Of a stretch of 64,000 nt of DNA, positions 9,263 to 17,942 are shown one piece after another. The notes below the pieces were generated by a model. It worked only from the letters and a program-made list of their open reading frames with translations, made no database searches and was not told the origin of the DNA. Every line of letters starts with the position of its first letter. Positions within the stretch are counted from its first letter, which is position 1. The stretch comes from Streptomyces cynarae (GTDB taxonomy: Bacteria > Actinomycetota > Actinomycetes > Streptomycetales > Streptomycetaceae): NCBI RefSeq assembly GCF_025642135.1, contig NZ_CP106793.1, positions 5,052,001 to 5,116,000 on the forward strand, in the 5' to 3' direction. The position numbers and the translations under genes were made by a program.

Positions 9263-10720
9263 ATGGCTTATGACGATCTTCGGTCCCTGCTCCGGGCGCT
9301 GGAGCGCGAGGGAGAGCTCAAGCGCATCAAGGCGGAGGTCGACCCCTATCTGGAGGTCGGGGAGATCGTCGACCGGGTGCAGAAGTCCGGCGGTCCCGCG
9401 CTGCTCTTCGAGAACGTCCGCGGGTCGAGCATGCCGCTGGCGATGAACGTCTTCGGCACCGACCGGCGGCTGCTGAAGTCCCTCGGCCTGAAGTCGTACG
9501 ACGAGATCTCCGAGAAGATCGGCGGCCTGTTGAGGCCCGAGCTGCCGCACGGGTTCGTCGGGGTGCGCGAGGCCTTCGGGAAGCTCGGCGCGATGGCGCA
9601 CGTGCCGCCCAGGAAGGTGAAGGCCACGGACGCGCCCGTCCAGGAAGTCGTGCTGCACGGCGACGACGTCGACCTCGACACCCTGCCCGCCCTGTTCACG
9701 TGGCCCAAGGACGGCGGCTCCTTCTTCAACCTCGGGCTGACCCACACGAAGGACCCCGAGACCGGGATCCGCAACCTCGGTCTGTACCGCCTCCAGCGCC
9801 ACGACAGGCGCACCATCGGCATGCACTGGCAGATCCACAAGGACAGCCGCAACCACTACCAGGTGGCGGCCCGGCGCGGGGAGAGGCTGCCGGTCGCCAT
9901 CGCCTTCGGCTGCCCGCCCGCCGTGACGTACGCTGCCACCGCGCCGCTGCCCGGCGACATCGACGAGTACCTGTTCGCCGGGTTCATCGCGGGCAAGCGG
10001 ATCGAGATGGTCGATTGCAAGACGGTGCCGCTCCAGGTCCCGGCGAACGCCGAGGTGGTCCTGGAGGGCTGGCTGGAGCCCGGCGAGATGCTGCCGGAGG
10101 GGCCGTTCGGCGACCACACCGGCTTCTACACCCCCCAGGAGCCCTTCCCGGCGCTGACGATCGACTGCGTCACCATGCGCCGCCGCCCGCTGCTCCAGTC
10201 GATCGTCGTGGGCCGCCCGCCGACGGAGGACGGTCCGCTCGGCCGCGCGACGGAGCGGTTCTTCCTCCCCCTGCTGAAGATCATCGTCCCGGACATCGTG
10301 GACTACCACCTGCCCGAGGCGGGGGGCTTCCACAACTGCGCGATCGTCTCGATCGACAAGAAGTACCCCAAGCACGCCCAGAAGGTGATGCACGCCATCT
10401 GGGGCGCCCACATGATGTCCCTCACCAAGCTGATCGTGGTCGTCGACTCCGACTGCGACGTCCACGATCTGCACGAGGTCGCCTGGCGCGCCCTCGGCAA
10501 CACGGACTACGCCCGGGACCTCACCGTCGTCGAAGGCCCCGTCGACCATCTCGACCACGCCTCCTATCAGCAGTTCTGGGGCGGCAAGGCGGGCATCGAC
10601 GCCACGAAGAAGTGGCCCGAGGAGGGCTACACGAGGGACGGCGGCTGGCCCGACATGGTCCTGTCCGACCCCGATACGGCGGCGAAGGTCACCCGCCGCT
10701 GGAAGGAGTACGGCCTGTGA
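9263..10720 (+). CDS. mqnL: UbiD-family menaquinone biosynthesis decarboxylase
   Basis: 485 aa from ATG 9263 (MAYDDLRSLLRALEREGELKRI, the usual UbiD N-terminus). UbiD enzymes use prenylated FMN made by the UbiX partner to decarboxylate aromatic acids. Family features include the DRVQKSGGPALLFENV region, the GLYRLQRHDRRTIGMHW block and the EGPFGDHTGFYTPQEPFPALTID block containing the catalytic Glu/Asp environment. Its neighbours are a UbiA prenyltransferase with overlapping start (GTGA at 10717) and a UbiX gene, so it most likely performs the late futalosine-pathway decarboxylation of prenylated dihydroxynaphthoate. The symbol mqnL follows that pathway assignment. Confidence 0.9.
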   Translation: MAYDDLRSLLRALEREGELKRIKAEVDPYLEVGEIVDRVQKSGGPALLFENVRGSSMPLAMNVFGTDRRLLKSLGLKSYDEISEKIGGLLRPELPHGFVGVREAFGKLGAMAHVPPRKVKATDAPVQEVVLHGDDVDLDTLPALFTWPKDGGSFFNLGLTHTKDPETGIRNLGLYRLQRHDRRTIGMHWQIHKDSRNHYQVAARRGERLPVAIAFGCPPAVTYAATAPLPGDIDEYLFAGFIAGKRIEMVDCKTVPLQVPANAEVVLEGWLEPGEMLPEGPFGDHTGFYTPQEPFPALTIDCVTMRRRPLLQSIVVGRPPTEDGPLGRATERFFLPLLKIIVPDIVDYHLPEAGGFHNCAIVSIDKKYPKHAQKVMHAIWGAHMMSLTKLIVVVDSDCDVHDLHEVAWRALGNTDYARDLTVVEGPVDHLDHASYQQFWGGKAGIDATKKWPEEGYTRDGGWPDMVLSDPDTAAKVTRRWKEYGL

Positions 10721-11619
10721 GCAGCGCCTCCGCCGCGATTCCGCAGCCCGGACGCACCAAGGCGTTCCTGCGCCTGGTGATGATCGAGCACTCCGTCTTC
10801 GCCCTGCCCTTCGCGTACATCGCCTCGCTGACCGCGATGTACCAGTGGGACCGGAACATCCACTGGGGACGGCTGCTCCTCGTCACCGTCGCCATGGTGG
10901 GACTGCGCACCTTCGCCATGGCCGCGAACCGGATCATCGACCGCGAGATCGACGCCCGCAACCCGCGCACCGCCCAACGCGAGCTGGTCACCGGCGCGAT
11001 GACGGTGCCGCACGCGTGGACCGGTGCCCTGATCGCGCTGGTCTTCTTCCTGGGCGCCGCGGCCCTGCTCAACCCGCTGTGCCTGGCGCTCGCCCCCATC
11101 GCGGTCATCCCGATGGTGGTGTACCCGTACGGCAAGCGGTTCACCAACTTCCCGCAGGCCATCCTCGGTCTCGCCCAGGCGATGGGCCCCATCGGCGGCT
11201 GGCTCGCGATCAGCGGCAGGTGGGACTGGGACGCGGTGATCCTCGGCCTCGCGGTCGGCATCTGGATCGGCGGCTTCGACCTGATCTACGCCTGCCAGGA
11301 CGTGGAGACGGACCGCGAGATCGGCGTCCTGTCGGTGCCGGCCCGCTTCGGCATCCCGGCGGCCATCTGGGGCGCCCGCGCCTGTCACGCCGTCACGACG
11401 GCACTGTTCGTCTGGTACGCGGTCGTCACCGGCGCCGGCTTCTTCTTCTGGCTGGGCCTGGTGATCGTGGCGGGCGCCTTCCTCTACGAGCACACGATCG
11501 TCCGCCCGCACGACCTGACCCGCCTCAACCGGGCCTTCTTCAGCGTCAACGGGTTCATCGGCATCGCCCTGTTCGTGTGCGCGCTGCTGGATCTGCTGAC
11601 GCGCGGGCTGACGGCCTGA
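10717..11619 (+). CDS. mqnP: UbiA-family polyprenyltransferase of menaquinone biosynthesis
   Basis: 300-aa integral membrane protein with about eight hydrophobic segments. Both aspartate-rich UbiA motifs are visible: NRIIDREIDARNPRT near residue 70 and DLIYACQDVETDREIG near residue 190, which bind Mg-diphosphate of the prenyl donor. The KRFTNFPQAILGLAQAMGPIGGW segment is typical of 4-hydroxybenzoate-type prenyltransferases. The GTG start overlaps the mqnL stop by 4 nt. In this context the acceptor is expected to be 1,4-dihydroxy-6-naphthoate; this is inference from the pathway, not from the sequence alone. Confidence 0.9.
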   Translation: MSSASAAIPQPGRTKAFLRLVMIEHSVFALPFAYIASLTAMYQWDRNIHWGRLLLVTVAMVGLRTFAMAANRIIDREIDARNPRTAQRELVTGAMTVPHAWTGALIALVFFLGAAALLNPLCLALAPIAVIPMVVYPYGKRFTNFPQAILGLAQAMGPIGGWLAISGRWDWDAVILGLAVGIWIGGFDLIYACQDVETDREIGVLSVPARFGIPAAIWGARACHAVTTALFVWYAVVTGAGFFFWLGLVIVAGAFLYEHTIVRPHDLTRLNRAFFSVNGFIGIALFVCALLDLLTRGLTA

Positions 11620-11819
11620 AAGCTGTGCAGCTCAAAAGCTGTGCGTCCACTGTGTTATTCATGTGGGCAGGGTGCGTACAGGGCTGGTAATGGGCGGCAC
11701 TTCGCGGATTGAAATGCCGTCCGGTCGGGTTAAAGAATCGTCCTGATTCTGGCGAGAATTCTCTTGGAACGGGCCTTTTCGGTGGGGCGGGCGCGCCCTG
11801 TGCCCCAAGACTGCTGTGC

Positions 11820-14082
11820 ATGGCTACGACAGTCCTCACCCCGCCCACCGGTGCCGTTCGCCGCGCGCCGTGGCGTTCGCCGACGGATCAGCCGGCATAC
11901 GCGCGCCCGGCGCTGCTGGTCATCATCGTGCTCGCCGCCGTGCTCTACGCATGGGGGATCGACCACAGCCAGTACCACACGTTCTATGCGAACGCCGTCC
12001 GCAGCATGACGGAGAGTTGGAAGGCTTTCTTCTACGGATCTTTCGACCCCGGGAATTCCATCACGCTCGACAAATTGCCGGGATTCCTGTGGCCGCAGGC
12101 GCTTTCCGCCCGCATCTTCGGATTCCATCCGTGGGCGCTGATCCTTCCTCAGGTCCTCGAGGGGGTGGCGAGCCTGCTGGTCCTGCACCGGTTGGTGCGC
12201 CGTTGGGCGGGCGTGAACGCGGCACTGATCGCCTGCACGGCGTTCCTGCTGACACCGGTGGCCGTGGGGCTCTTCCGCACCGCCGTCGAGGACCCCGCCT
12301 TCACGTTGTGTCTGCTGCTGGCGGCCGAGGCCACCCAGCGTGCCGCCCGGGACGGCCGACCGGGCCCACTGGTGCTCGCCGGTGTGTGGGTCGGGCTCGG
12401 CTTTCAGGCCAAGATGCTGGAGGCGTGGGCGGTGCTGCCCGCGCTCACCCTGGTCTACCTGCTCTCGGCACCGATCACCCTGCGGAGGCGGCTGGCGCAC
12501 CTCGGCGTGTCCGCGGTGGTGATGACCGCCGTGTCGGCGTCCTGGATGCTCGCCGTCACCCTCACCCCCGCCAAGGACCGGCCCTACGTGGATGGCACCA
12601 CCAACAACTCCGCGTTCAGCATGGTGGTCGGCTACAACTTCCTGAACCGCTTCTCCTCCCTCGGCATCAGCGCGGCCTCCACGGGCAGCGTGAGCGCCAC
12701 GCAGGGCGGCGGAGGCGGCCGGGGCGGCCCATGGCAGGGGGCAGGCCCGGCGCAGGTGGCGGGCCAGAGGCAGGGGGAGGCGGGACGGGCGGCACCGGAG
12801 TCGGCGGGGGTGCCCAGTACCGCCGGAGCGGGGCGCGGGACGCCCTGGGAGCCGGGACGAACGCCCTGCACCGGACCGGCGGCCGCGGCGGTGACCAGAA
12901 CGGCTGGTCGAAGATGTTCGGTACGTCGCTCGCCTCCCAGACCGGCTGGCTCTACCCGATCGCCGCCGTCGCCGTCGTCTGCGGTCTCCTGTGGCGCCGG
13001 GGCAGGCCGCGCACCGACCGGACCCGTTCCGGATTCCTCCTCTGGGGCACGTGGCTGACGACGTACTTCCTGGTCTTCAGCGCGGGAAGCGTCGCCGGCC
13101 ACACGTACTACATGGGCGTGATCGCCGTACCGCTCGCCGCGCTCACCGGGGGCGGCGTCGCGCTGCTCTGGCGCGCCTACCGCGCCGGCGGCCGTCGCGC
13201 ATGGGCGCTGCCGGGCGCGGTGGCGGCGACGGCGGCGTGGAGCGCGTACCTCGCCGCCAGTTCCCGTCGTTCCTGCCGTGGCTGGCGCCCGCGGTGGGCG
13301 TGCTCGGTCTCGGAGCCGTCGTGCTGCTGGTGTGGGCCCGTCCGGGTCGTACGCCGTCCGGCGGCCGGCTCGCCCTCGCCGGGCTGGCGGCCTCCCTCAC
13401 GGCGGTGCTGCTCGCGCCGAGCGCGTGGGCGGTGCAGGTACTCAACCCCTCCTACAGCAGTTCCGGCATGGGCGCGGTCGGTCCCTCCGCCACGAACCGC
13501 GGCCACGGCTCGGTGATCTCGGCGGCCGGCCGGACGGGCCGACCGGCCTGGGGCGGCGGCGCGACGCGCGGTACCAGGGCGACCCGCGACGGCATGGGCG
13601 GCTTCGGCGGCGCGGGCGGATTCGGTGGCGTGGGCGGGTTCGGCGGCATCGGCGTGGAGGGCGGGCTCACCGCGGCCCAGCGGGAGGTGCTCGACTACAC
13701 CACCGCGCACCAGGGTTCGGCCGCCTACGTGTTCGCCACCACCAGCTGGAACGGCGCGTCCCCGTACATCCTCGCCACCGGGGCCCACGTCCTGCCGCTC
13801 GGCGGCTTCAGCGGCAGGGTGCCGTTCCCGACCGAGGCGCAGTTCCGGGAGCTGGTCGACACCGGCAAGGTGCGGTACGTGCTGCTGGGCGGTGGCCGCG
13901 GCACGGGCGCACTGTTCGGCGGCGGTGGGACCACGGCCACGGCGCGGATCACCGACTGGGTCCGCTCCGCCTGCACCCCCGTCCCGGCCTCGGCGTACGG
14001 CGGCACGGACTCCGCCGCCCCGGGCACGGCCGGCGGAGCGGCCGCGGCCCAGACGCTGTACCGGTGCACGCCGGGCCACTGA
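11820..14082 (+). pseudogene. ArnT/GT39-like membrane glycosyltransferase, frame broken by two apparent 1-base deletions
   Basis: Starts at ATG 11820. The first part reads well (YAWGIDHSQYHTFYANAVRSMTESW with an acidic/aromatic first loop, NSITLDKLPGFLWPQALSARIFGFHPWAL, several helices), as in GT39/PMT-family mannosyltransferases that use polyprenyl-phosphate sugars. Sense is lost in a Gly-rich stretch near 12725 and resumes in another frame (QNGWSKMFGTSLASQTGWLYPIAAVAVV...), then shifts again at about 13258 (FPSFLPWLAPAVGVLGLGAVVLLVWA...). Both changes need one added base. The restored protein is about 755 aa. The C-terminal extracytoplasmic part contains a GGFGG tandem repeat and a domain typical of this actinobacterial subfamily (SAAYVFATTSWNGASPYILATG). 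A terminator follows. Confidence 0.75.
13598..13660 (+). repeat. In-gene tandem repeat encoding GGFGG units
   Basis: Short tandem repeats of the type GGCGGCTTCGGCGGC encode MGGFGGAGGFGGVGGFGGIG, a flexible glycine linker between the last transmembrane helix and the C-terminal domain of the glycosyltransferase. Confidence 0.7.
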
Positions 14083-14108
14083 CCGACCCACTGACCGGCC
14101 GCTTGGGG

Positions 14109-14140
14109 ACGGCCCCTCCGCTCGCGGGCGGAGGGGCCGT
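14109..14140 (+). terminator. Hairpin terminator after the glycosyltransferase gene
   Basis: Perfect 13-bp inverted repeat (ACGGCCCCTCCGC at 14109-14121, complement 14128-14140) with a 6-nt loop, followed by TCTC, 26 nt after the stop. Confidence 0.75.
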
Positions 14141-14241
14141 TCTCATGAGCGGGCCCCGGTACCGGGCGAGGAGGCGGCGGGGGCTCCGGTAACGGCCCCT
14201 TGGCCCGTTCCTGCCCCGCGGCGCCGGATAGGCTCGGTGTC

Positions 14242-14931
14242 GTGAACCCAGTCAAGCCAGGAGAGACGCCGCGTACGCCTTGGATCGTGGGGGTGTCCGG
14301 CGCTTCCGGCACCCCGTATGCCGCCGCCGTACTGCGCGGACTCCTCGCGGCGGGCGAGAGCGTCGACCTCGTCGTCTCCCGTGCCTCGCGGCTCACCCTG
14401 CTCGACGAGACAGGGATCGCCTTCCGGGACGCCCACTGGCGGGAGGACCTGCGCGAATGGCTGGGTCGGGGCGCCGACGGAAAGCCCGGGACGTTCGTGG
14501 TCGACGTCGACGGAGACCGTGTGCGGCACTGGGGCGCCGGTGACCTGGCCGCCGGGCCGTCCTCCGGGTCGTACCCGGCGAAGGGCATGCTGATCGTGCC
14601 CGCGTCCACGGCGTGTGTGGCGGGGGTCGCGCTCGGGCTGTCGAAGGACCTGTTGCAGCGGGCAGCGAGCGTCACCCTCAAGGAGGGGCGGCGCCTGGTC
14701 GTCGCCGTACGGGAGACCCCGCTCGCCGGGCAGACCCTCAAGCAACTGGTGGCGCTGGACGAGGCGGGCGCGGTGGTGCTGCCGGCGTCGCCGGCGTTCT
14801 ACGCGGGGGCCACGCACATCCAGGACCTCGTGGACTTCGTCGCGGGGCGGGTGCTGGACGCGGCAGGGGTGCCGCACCGGCTGTACCGCCGCTGGGAGGG
14901 CGAACTCGGCGGTTCCCGGCCCGTCCGGTGA
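14242..14931 (+). CDS. mqnM: UbiX-family flavin prenyltransferase
   Basis: 229 aa from GTG 14242 (VNPVKPGETPRTPWIVGVSGASG). The GVSGASGTPYAAAVLRGL motif binds FMN phosphate, SYPAKGMLIVPASTACVAGVALGLS is the UbiX PCS-type region, and KEGRRLVVAVRETPL is the conserved substrate loop. UbiX prenylates FMN to make the cofactor used by UbiD, here mqnL 3.5 kb upstream. The protein carries an extra 30-40 residues around WREDLREWLGRGADGKPGTF compared with short bacterial UbiX. It is separated from mqnL-mqnP by the glycosyltransferase gene and a terminator, so it probably has its own promoter. Confidence 0.9.
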   Translation: MNPVKPGETPRTPWIVGVSGASGTPYAAAVLRGLLAAGESVDLVVSRASRLTLLDETGIAFRDAHWREDLREWLGRGADGKPGTFVVDVDGDRVRHWGAGDLAAGPSSGSYPAKGMLIVPASTACVAGVALGLSKDLLQRAASVTLKEGRRLVVAVRETPLAGQTLKQLVALDEAGAVVLPASPAFYAGATHIQDLVDFVAGRVLDAAGVPHRLYRRWEGELGGSRPVR

Positions 14932-15039
14932 CCATCGCGGCACCCAGGAGCACCAGGCAGTAGCAGCACAGCACCACTCATCACTTCAGGAACTCTGCAG
15001 ATCTCTCATCGGATCTCTTCACCGGAAGGCTTCGATCGC

Positions 15040-15495
15040 ATGGACGCGGTGGACAGGCAGCTCATTCAGGCCCTGAGGGAGAACGGCCGGGCCTCCTACG
15101 CGGAGTTGGGGCGCCTCGTCGGCCTGTCGGGACCGAGCGTCACCGACCGCATCAACCGTCTGGAGGCGGCGGGCGTCATCACGGGTTACCGCGCCACGGT
15201 GGACGCCGCCTCGCTCGGCCTCGGGGTGACCGCCCTCATCGGCATCTCGCTCTCCGACGCCGCCGACCACGAGGACGTGGCGCGCCGGCTGAAGGACCTG
15301 CCCGAGATCGAGGACTGCTGGTTCATCGCCGGTGACGACTCCTTCATGCTCAAGGTGCGGGCGACGGACGTGGACGGCCTGGAGAAGATCATCCGCCGGC
15401 TGTCGGGCACCAAGGGCGTCTCCCGGACCCGTACCACGATCGTGCTGTCGACGAAGTGGGAGAACAGGGTCGGGGACCTGCCGGAGCAGGCGTAG
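15040..15495 (+). CDS. Lrp/AsnC-family transcriptional regulator
   Basis: 151 aa. The N-terminal winged helix-turn-helix (DAVDRQLIQALRENGRASYAELGRLVGLSGPSVTDRINRLEAAGVI, about residues 2-50) and the C-terminal RAM/AsnC effector domain (ALIGISLSD... CWFIAGDDSFMLKVRATDVDGLEKIIRRL) are both complete. Such proteins usually sense an amino acid and form octamers. It is transcribed with and 41 nt upstream of mqnE and downstream of mqnM, so it may control the menaquinone genes; the ligand is unknown. Confidence 0.92.
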   Translation: MDAVDRQLIQALRENGRASYAELGRLVGLSGPSVTDRINRLEAAGVITGYRATVDAASLGLGVTALIGISLSDAADHEDVARRLKDLPEIEDCWFIAGDDSFMLKVRATDVDGLEKIIRRLSGTKGVSRTRTTIVLSTKWENRVGDLPEQA

Positions 15496-15536
15496 GGCTA
15501 CGGTTGACGAAGTCTGTCTCAGAAAGAGGTATCCGC

Positions 15537-16700
15537 ATGGACGTCGGGCTCAAGCGCGAGCTGGAGGAGAAGGTCCGCTCCGGTGAGCGGCTGACCCGTG
15601 AGGACGGCATCGCGCTGTACGAGTCGGACGACCTGGCCTGGCTGGGCAGCCTGGCGCACGAGGTGCGGACGAAGCTGAACGGCGACGTGGTCCACTTCAA
15701 CGTCAACCGCCACCTCAACATGACGAACGTGTGCACCGCGTCCTGCGCCTACTGCTCCTTCCAGCGCAAGCCGGGCGAGAAGGACGCGTACACGATGCGC
15801 ATCGAGGAGGCGGTGAAGCTCGCCAAGGCGATGGAGTCGGAGAACCTCACCGAGCTGCACATCGTCAACGGCCTGCACCCGAACCTGCCGTGGCGCTACT
15901 ACCCGAGGTCGCTGCGCGAGCTGAAGAAGGCGCTGCCGCACGTGTCGCTGAAGGCGTTCACGGCGACGGAGATCCACCACTTCGAGACGATCTCCGGTCT
16001 TTCGGCCTCCGAGATCCTGGACGAGCTGATCGACGCCGGTCTGGAGTCGCTGACCGGCGGCGGCGCGGAGATCTTCGACTGGGAGGTCCGGCAGCACATC
16101 GTCGACCACCGGACCCACTGGGAGGACTGGTCGCGCATCCACCGCCTGGCGCACGAGAAGGGTCTGAAGACCCCGTGCACCATGCTGTACGGCCACATCG
16201 AGGAGCCGCGCCACCGCGTGGACCACGTGCTGCGTCTGCGTGAGCTCCAGGACGAGACCGGCGGCTTCCAGGTCTTCATCCCGCTGCGCTACCAGCACGA
16301 CTTCGTGGACATGAAGGACGGCAAGGTCCGCAACCGTCTTCAGGCCCGTACGCAGATGGCGACCGGCGCGGAGGCCCTGAAGACGTTCGCCGTCTCGCGC
16401 CTGCTCTTCGACAACGTCCCGCACGTCAAGGTCTTCTGGGTGATGCACGGCGTCCAGACCGCGCAACTGGCCCTCCAGCACGGTGCGGACGACATGGACG
16501 GCTCGGTCGTCGAGTACAAGATCACGCACGACGCGGACAACTTCGGCACGCCGAACAAGCTGACCCGCGAGGACCTGCTGGAGCTGATCCGCGACGCCGG
16601 GTTCCGTCCGGTGGAGCGGAACACCCGGTACGAGATCATCCGGGAGTACGAGGGCCCGGACCCGGCGCGCCGGGAACAGCCGCAGCCGATGAGGGTGTGA
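15537..16700 (+). CDS. mqnE: Aminofutalosine synthase (radical SAM)
   Basis: 387 aa from ATG 15537, with an AGAAAGAGG ribosome-binding site. It contains the radical SAM cluster motif C66-TAS-C70-AY-C73 and the flanking HFNVNRHLNMTNVCTASCAYCSFQRKPGEKDAY block characteristic of the MqnE/MqnC family. MqnE joins 3-[(1-carboxyvinyl)oxy]benzoate (the MqnA product) to S-adenosylmethionine, giving aminofutalosine. The second paralogue, mqnC, is at 30915. Distinguishing features are the MqnE-like length and the absence of the MqnC-type N-terminal extension. A GNAT gene overlaps its stop by 4 nt. Confidence 0.93.
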   Translation: MDVGLKRELEEKVRSGERLTREDGIALYESDDLAWLGSLAHEVRTKLNGDVVHFNVNRHLNMTNVCTASCAYCSFQRKPGEKDAYTMRIEEAVKLAKAMESENLTELHIVNGLHPNLPWRYYPRSLRELKKALPHVSLKAFTATEIHHFETISGLSASEILDELIDAGLESLTGGGAEIFDWEVRQHIVDHRTHWEDWSRIHRLAHEKGLKTPCTMLYGHIEEPRHRVDHVLRLRELQDETGGFQVFIPLRYQHDFVDMKDGKVRNRLQARTQMATGAEALKTFAVSRLLFDNVPHVKVFWVMHGVQTAQLALQHGADDMDGSVVEYKITHDADNFGTPNKLTREDLLELIRDAGFRPVERNTRYEIIREYEGPDPARREQPQPMRV

Positions 16701-17232
16701 CCCGGGCGGTGGCTCTCGATTTCACGCTCGACCCCGCCATGACCCCTGCCCTCCGCGACGGGATCCTCGACCTCTGGGTCGATGTGACCAACGCGGGGGG
16801 AGCCGTGGGGTTCGTGGCGCCGGTCACCTCGGACGCGATACGCCCCGAGCTGCGCAGGTACCTGATGGCCATGAGCGAGGGGCGCAGCCGGCTGCTCGTC
16901 GGGCAGGACGAGGACGGGCGGGTGGCCGCGACCGCGTTCCTCACCTTCAACACGCACCGCCTGATGACCCACTGGATCTGGCTCTACACGGTCATGGTCC
17001 ACCCGCGGCACCAGGGCAAGGGCTACGGCGTGACCTGCTGGCCGCCGCCGCGGACGCGGCCCGCGGCCTGGAGGGCATAGAGGCGATACGGCTCACCTGC
17101 CGCGGCGGCCTCGGCCTGGAGCGGTTCTACGGCTCCTGCGGCTACAAGGAGGTCGGCCGGGTCCCCGGAGCGATCCGGGTGGCCCCCGGGGACGACCGCG
17201 ACGACATCATCATGCTCCTGCCGCTGGGGTGA
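16697..17232 (+). pseudogene. GNAT-family N-acetyltransferase, frame broken by one apparent 1-base deletion
   Basis: GTG at 16697 overlaps the mqnE stop. The N-terminal half reads as a GNAT fold (LDPAMTPALRDGILDLWVDVTNAGGAVGF... RLLVGQDEDGRVAATAFL... WLYTVMVHPRHQGKGYG), reaching the acetyl-CoA binding loop motif QGKGYG. Directly after it, at about 17029, the frame shifts. One added base restores RDLLAAAADAARGLEGIEAIRLTCRGGLGLERFYGSCGYKEVGRVPGAIR and runs to TGA 17230-17232. The complete protein would be about 178 aa. The acetyl acceptor is unknown. Confidence 0.75.
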
Positions 17233-17338
17233 GCGAGGTCGCGCGCACCCCGCTGCAAGATCGGGTCCTCGGCGTGCTTCACTGGACGGTGCCCTTTGTG
17301 AACGTTCGGAACGGATCGGAACGGAAGAGTGGATTGAG

Positions 17339-17638
17339 ATGCTCCGATACACGCTGATGCGCCTCGGTATCCTCGCGGGCTGCCTCGTGGTCGTCTGGGG
17401 CCTCGTCTACTCGGGCATCGCCCCGCGCGGCCTCGGCGCCTCCAACGGCCTGTGGATCATCATGCTGGCCCTGGTGATCTCGGCGCCGATCAGCTTCGTG
17501 GTGCTGCGCAAGGAGCGGGACCGGGCGTCGGTGCAGATCGTGCAGCGGGTGGACCGTATGAAGGCGAACCTCGATGCGAACCGCAGCCAGGAGGACGTGG
17601 CCGACGACACGGCACGGGCGCAGGGGCAGACTTCCTGA
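17339..17638 (+). CDS. DUF4229 small membrane protein
   Basis: 99 aa, start ATG 17339. Two hydrophobic helices (LGILAGCLVVVWGLVYSGIA and LWIIMLALVISAPISFVVL) separated by a short loop, then a basic helix and a charged tail (VQRVDRMKANLDANRSQEDVADD). This is the DUF4229 architecture often found near the menaquinone genes of Streptomyces. Its role is unknown. The 106-bp region upstream contains no other gene. Confidence 0.82.
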   Translation: MLRYTLMRLGILAGCLVVVWGLVYSGIAPRGLGASNGLWIIMLALVISAPISFVVLRKERDRASVQIVQRVDRMKANLDANRSQEDVADDTARAQGQTS

Positions 17639-17711
17639 AAGCCGGCGTCACAGCGGGCTGACCGTAGGGTCTTTCGTTTGGATCAGGCCGGGCTCGCGGG
17701 GCCTGGCACGC

Positions 17712-17747
17712 ACTCCCCCACTGCCTTGACGGCGTGGGGGCACCCCC
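17712..17747. repeat. Dispersed palindromic repeat, copy 1 in the inverted-repeat element
   Basis: CTCCCCCACTGCCTTGACGGCGTGGGGGCACCCCCA-type sequence; the same TGCCTTGACGGC core occurs inverted at 19494-19538. Confidence 0.7.
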
Positions 17748-17770
17748 AGCGGCGTTGTCGTCGGTCGCCA

Positions 17771-17811
17771 ACTCCCCCACGCTCGAACATGCTCGCGCGG
17801 GGGGACCCCCA
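17771..17811. repeat. Dispersed palindromic repeat, copy 2 in the inverted-repeat element
   Basis: ACTCCCCCACGCTCGAACAT followed by GCTCGCGCGG and a G-run/C-run end. Its reverse complement closely matches the stretch inside nuoF at 46671-46712. Confidence 0.7.
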
Positions 17812-17846
17812 TCGGGTTGACTCCCTCCTCCGCCTTGCAGCTGCAC

Positions 17847-17887
17847 GCTCCCCCACGCTCGAACGAGCTCGCGCGGGGGCACCCCCA
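17847..17887. repeat. Dispersed palindromic repeat, copy 3 in the inverted-repeat element
   Basis: GCTCCCCCACGCTCGAACGA followed by GCTCGCGCGGGGGCACCCCC; it differs from copy 2 at only a few positions. Confidence 0.7.
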
Positions 17888-17942
17888 TGGCCCCGCTCCC
17901 TGATCCGGCCTGATCCAAACGAAAGACCCTAGTCTTGCCCGC

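Larger units (their letters stand above)
17665..17931. mobile_element. 267-bp MITE-like element with perfect 27-bp terminal inverted repeats
   Basis: The left arm 17665-17691 (begins TAGGGTCTTTCGTTTGGATC) and right arm 17905-17931 are exact reverse complements over 27 bp. Between them lie three tandem-spaced copies of the dispersed C/G palindrome (17712-17747, 17771-17811, 17847-17887). There is no open reading frame that looks like a transposase. It fills the gap between the DUF4229 gene and the TetR gene and ends 12 bp before the TetR start codon, so it probably carries or disrupts that promoter. It resembles a non-autonomous inverted-repeat element, but no target-site duplication is obvious. 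Confidence 0.75.
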
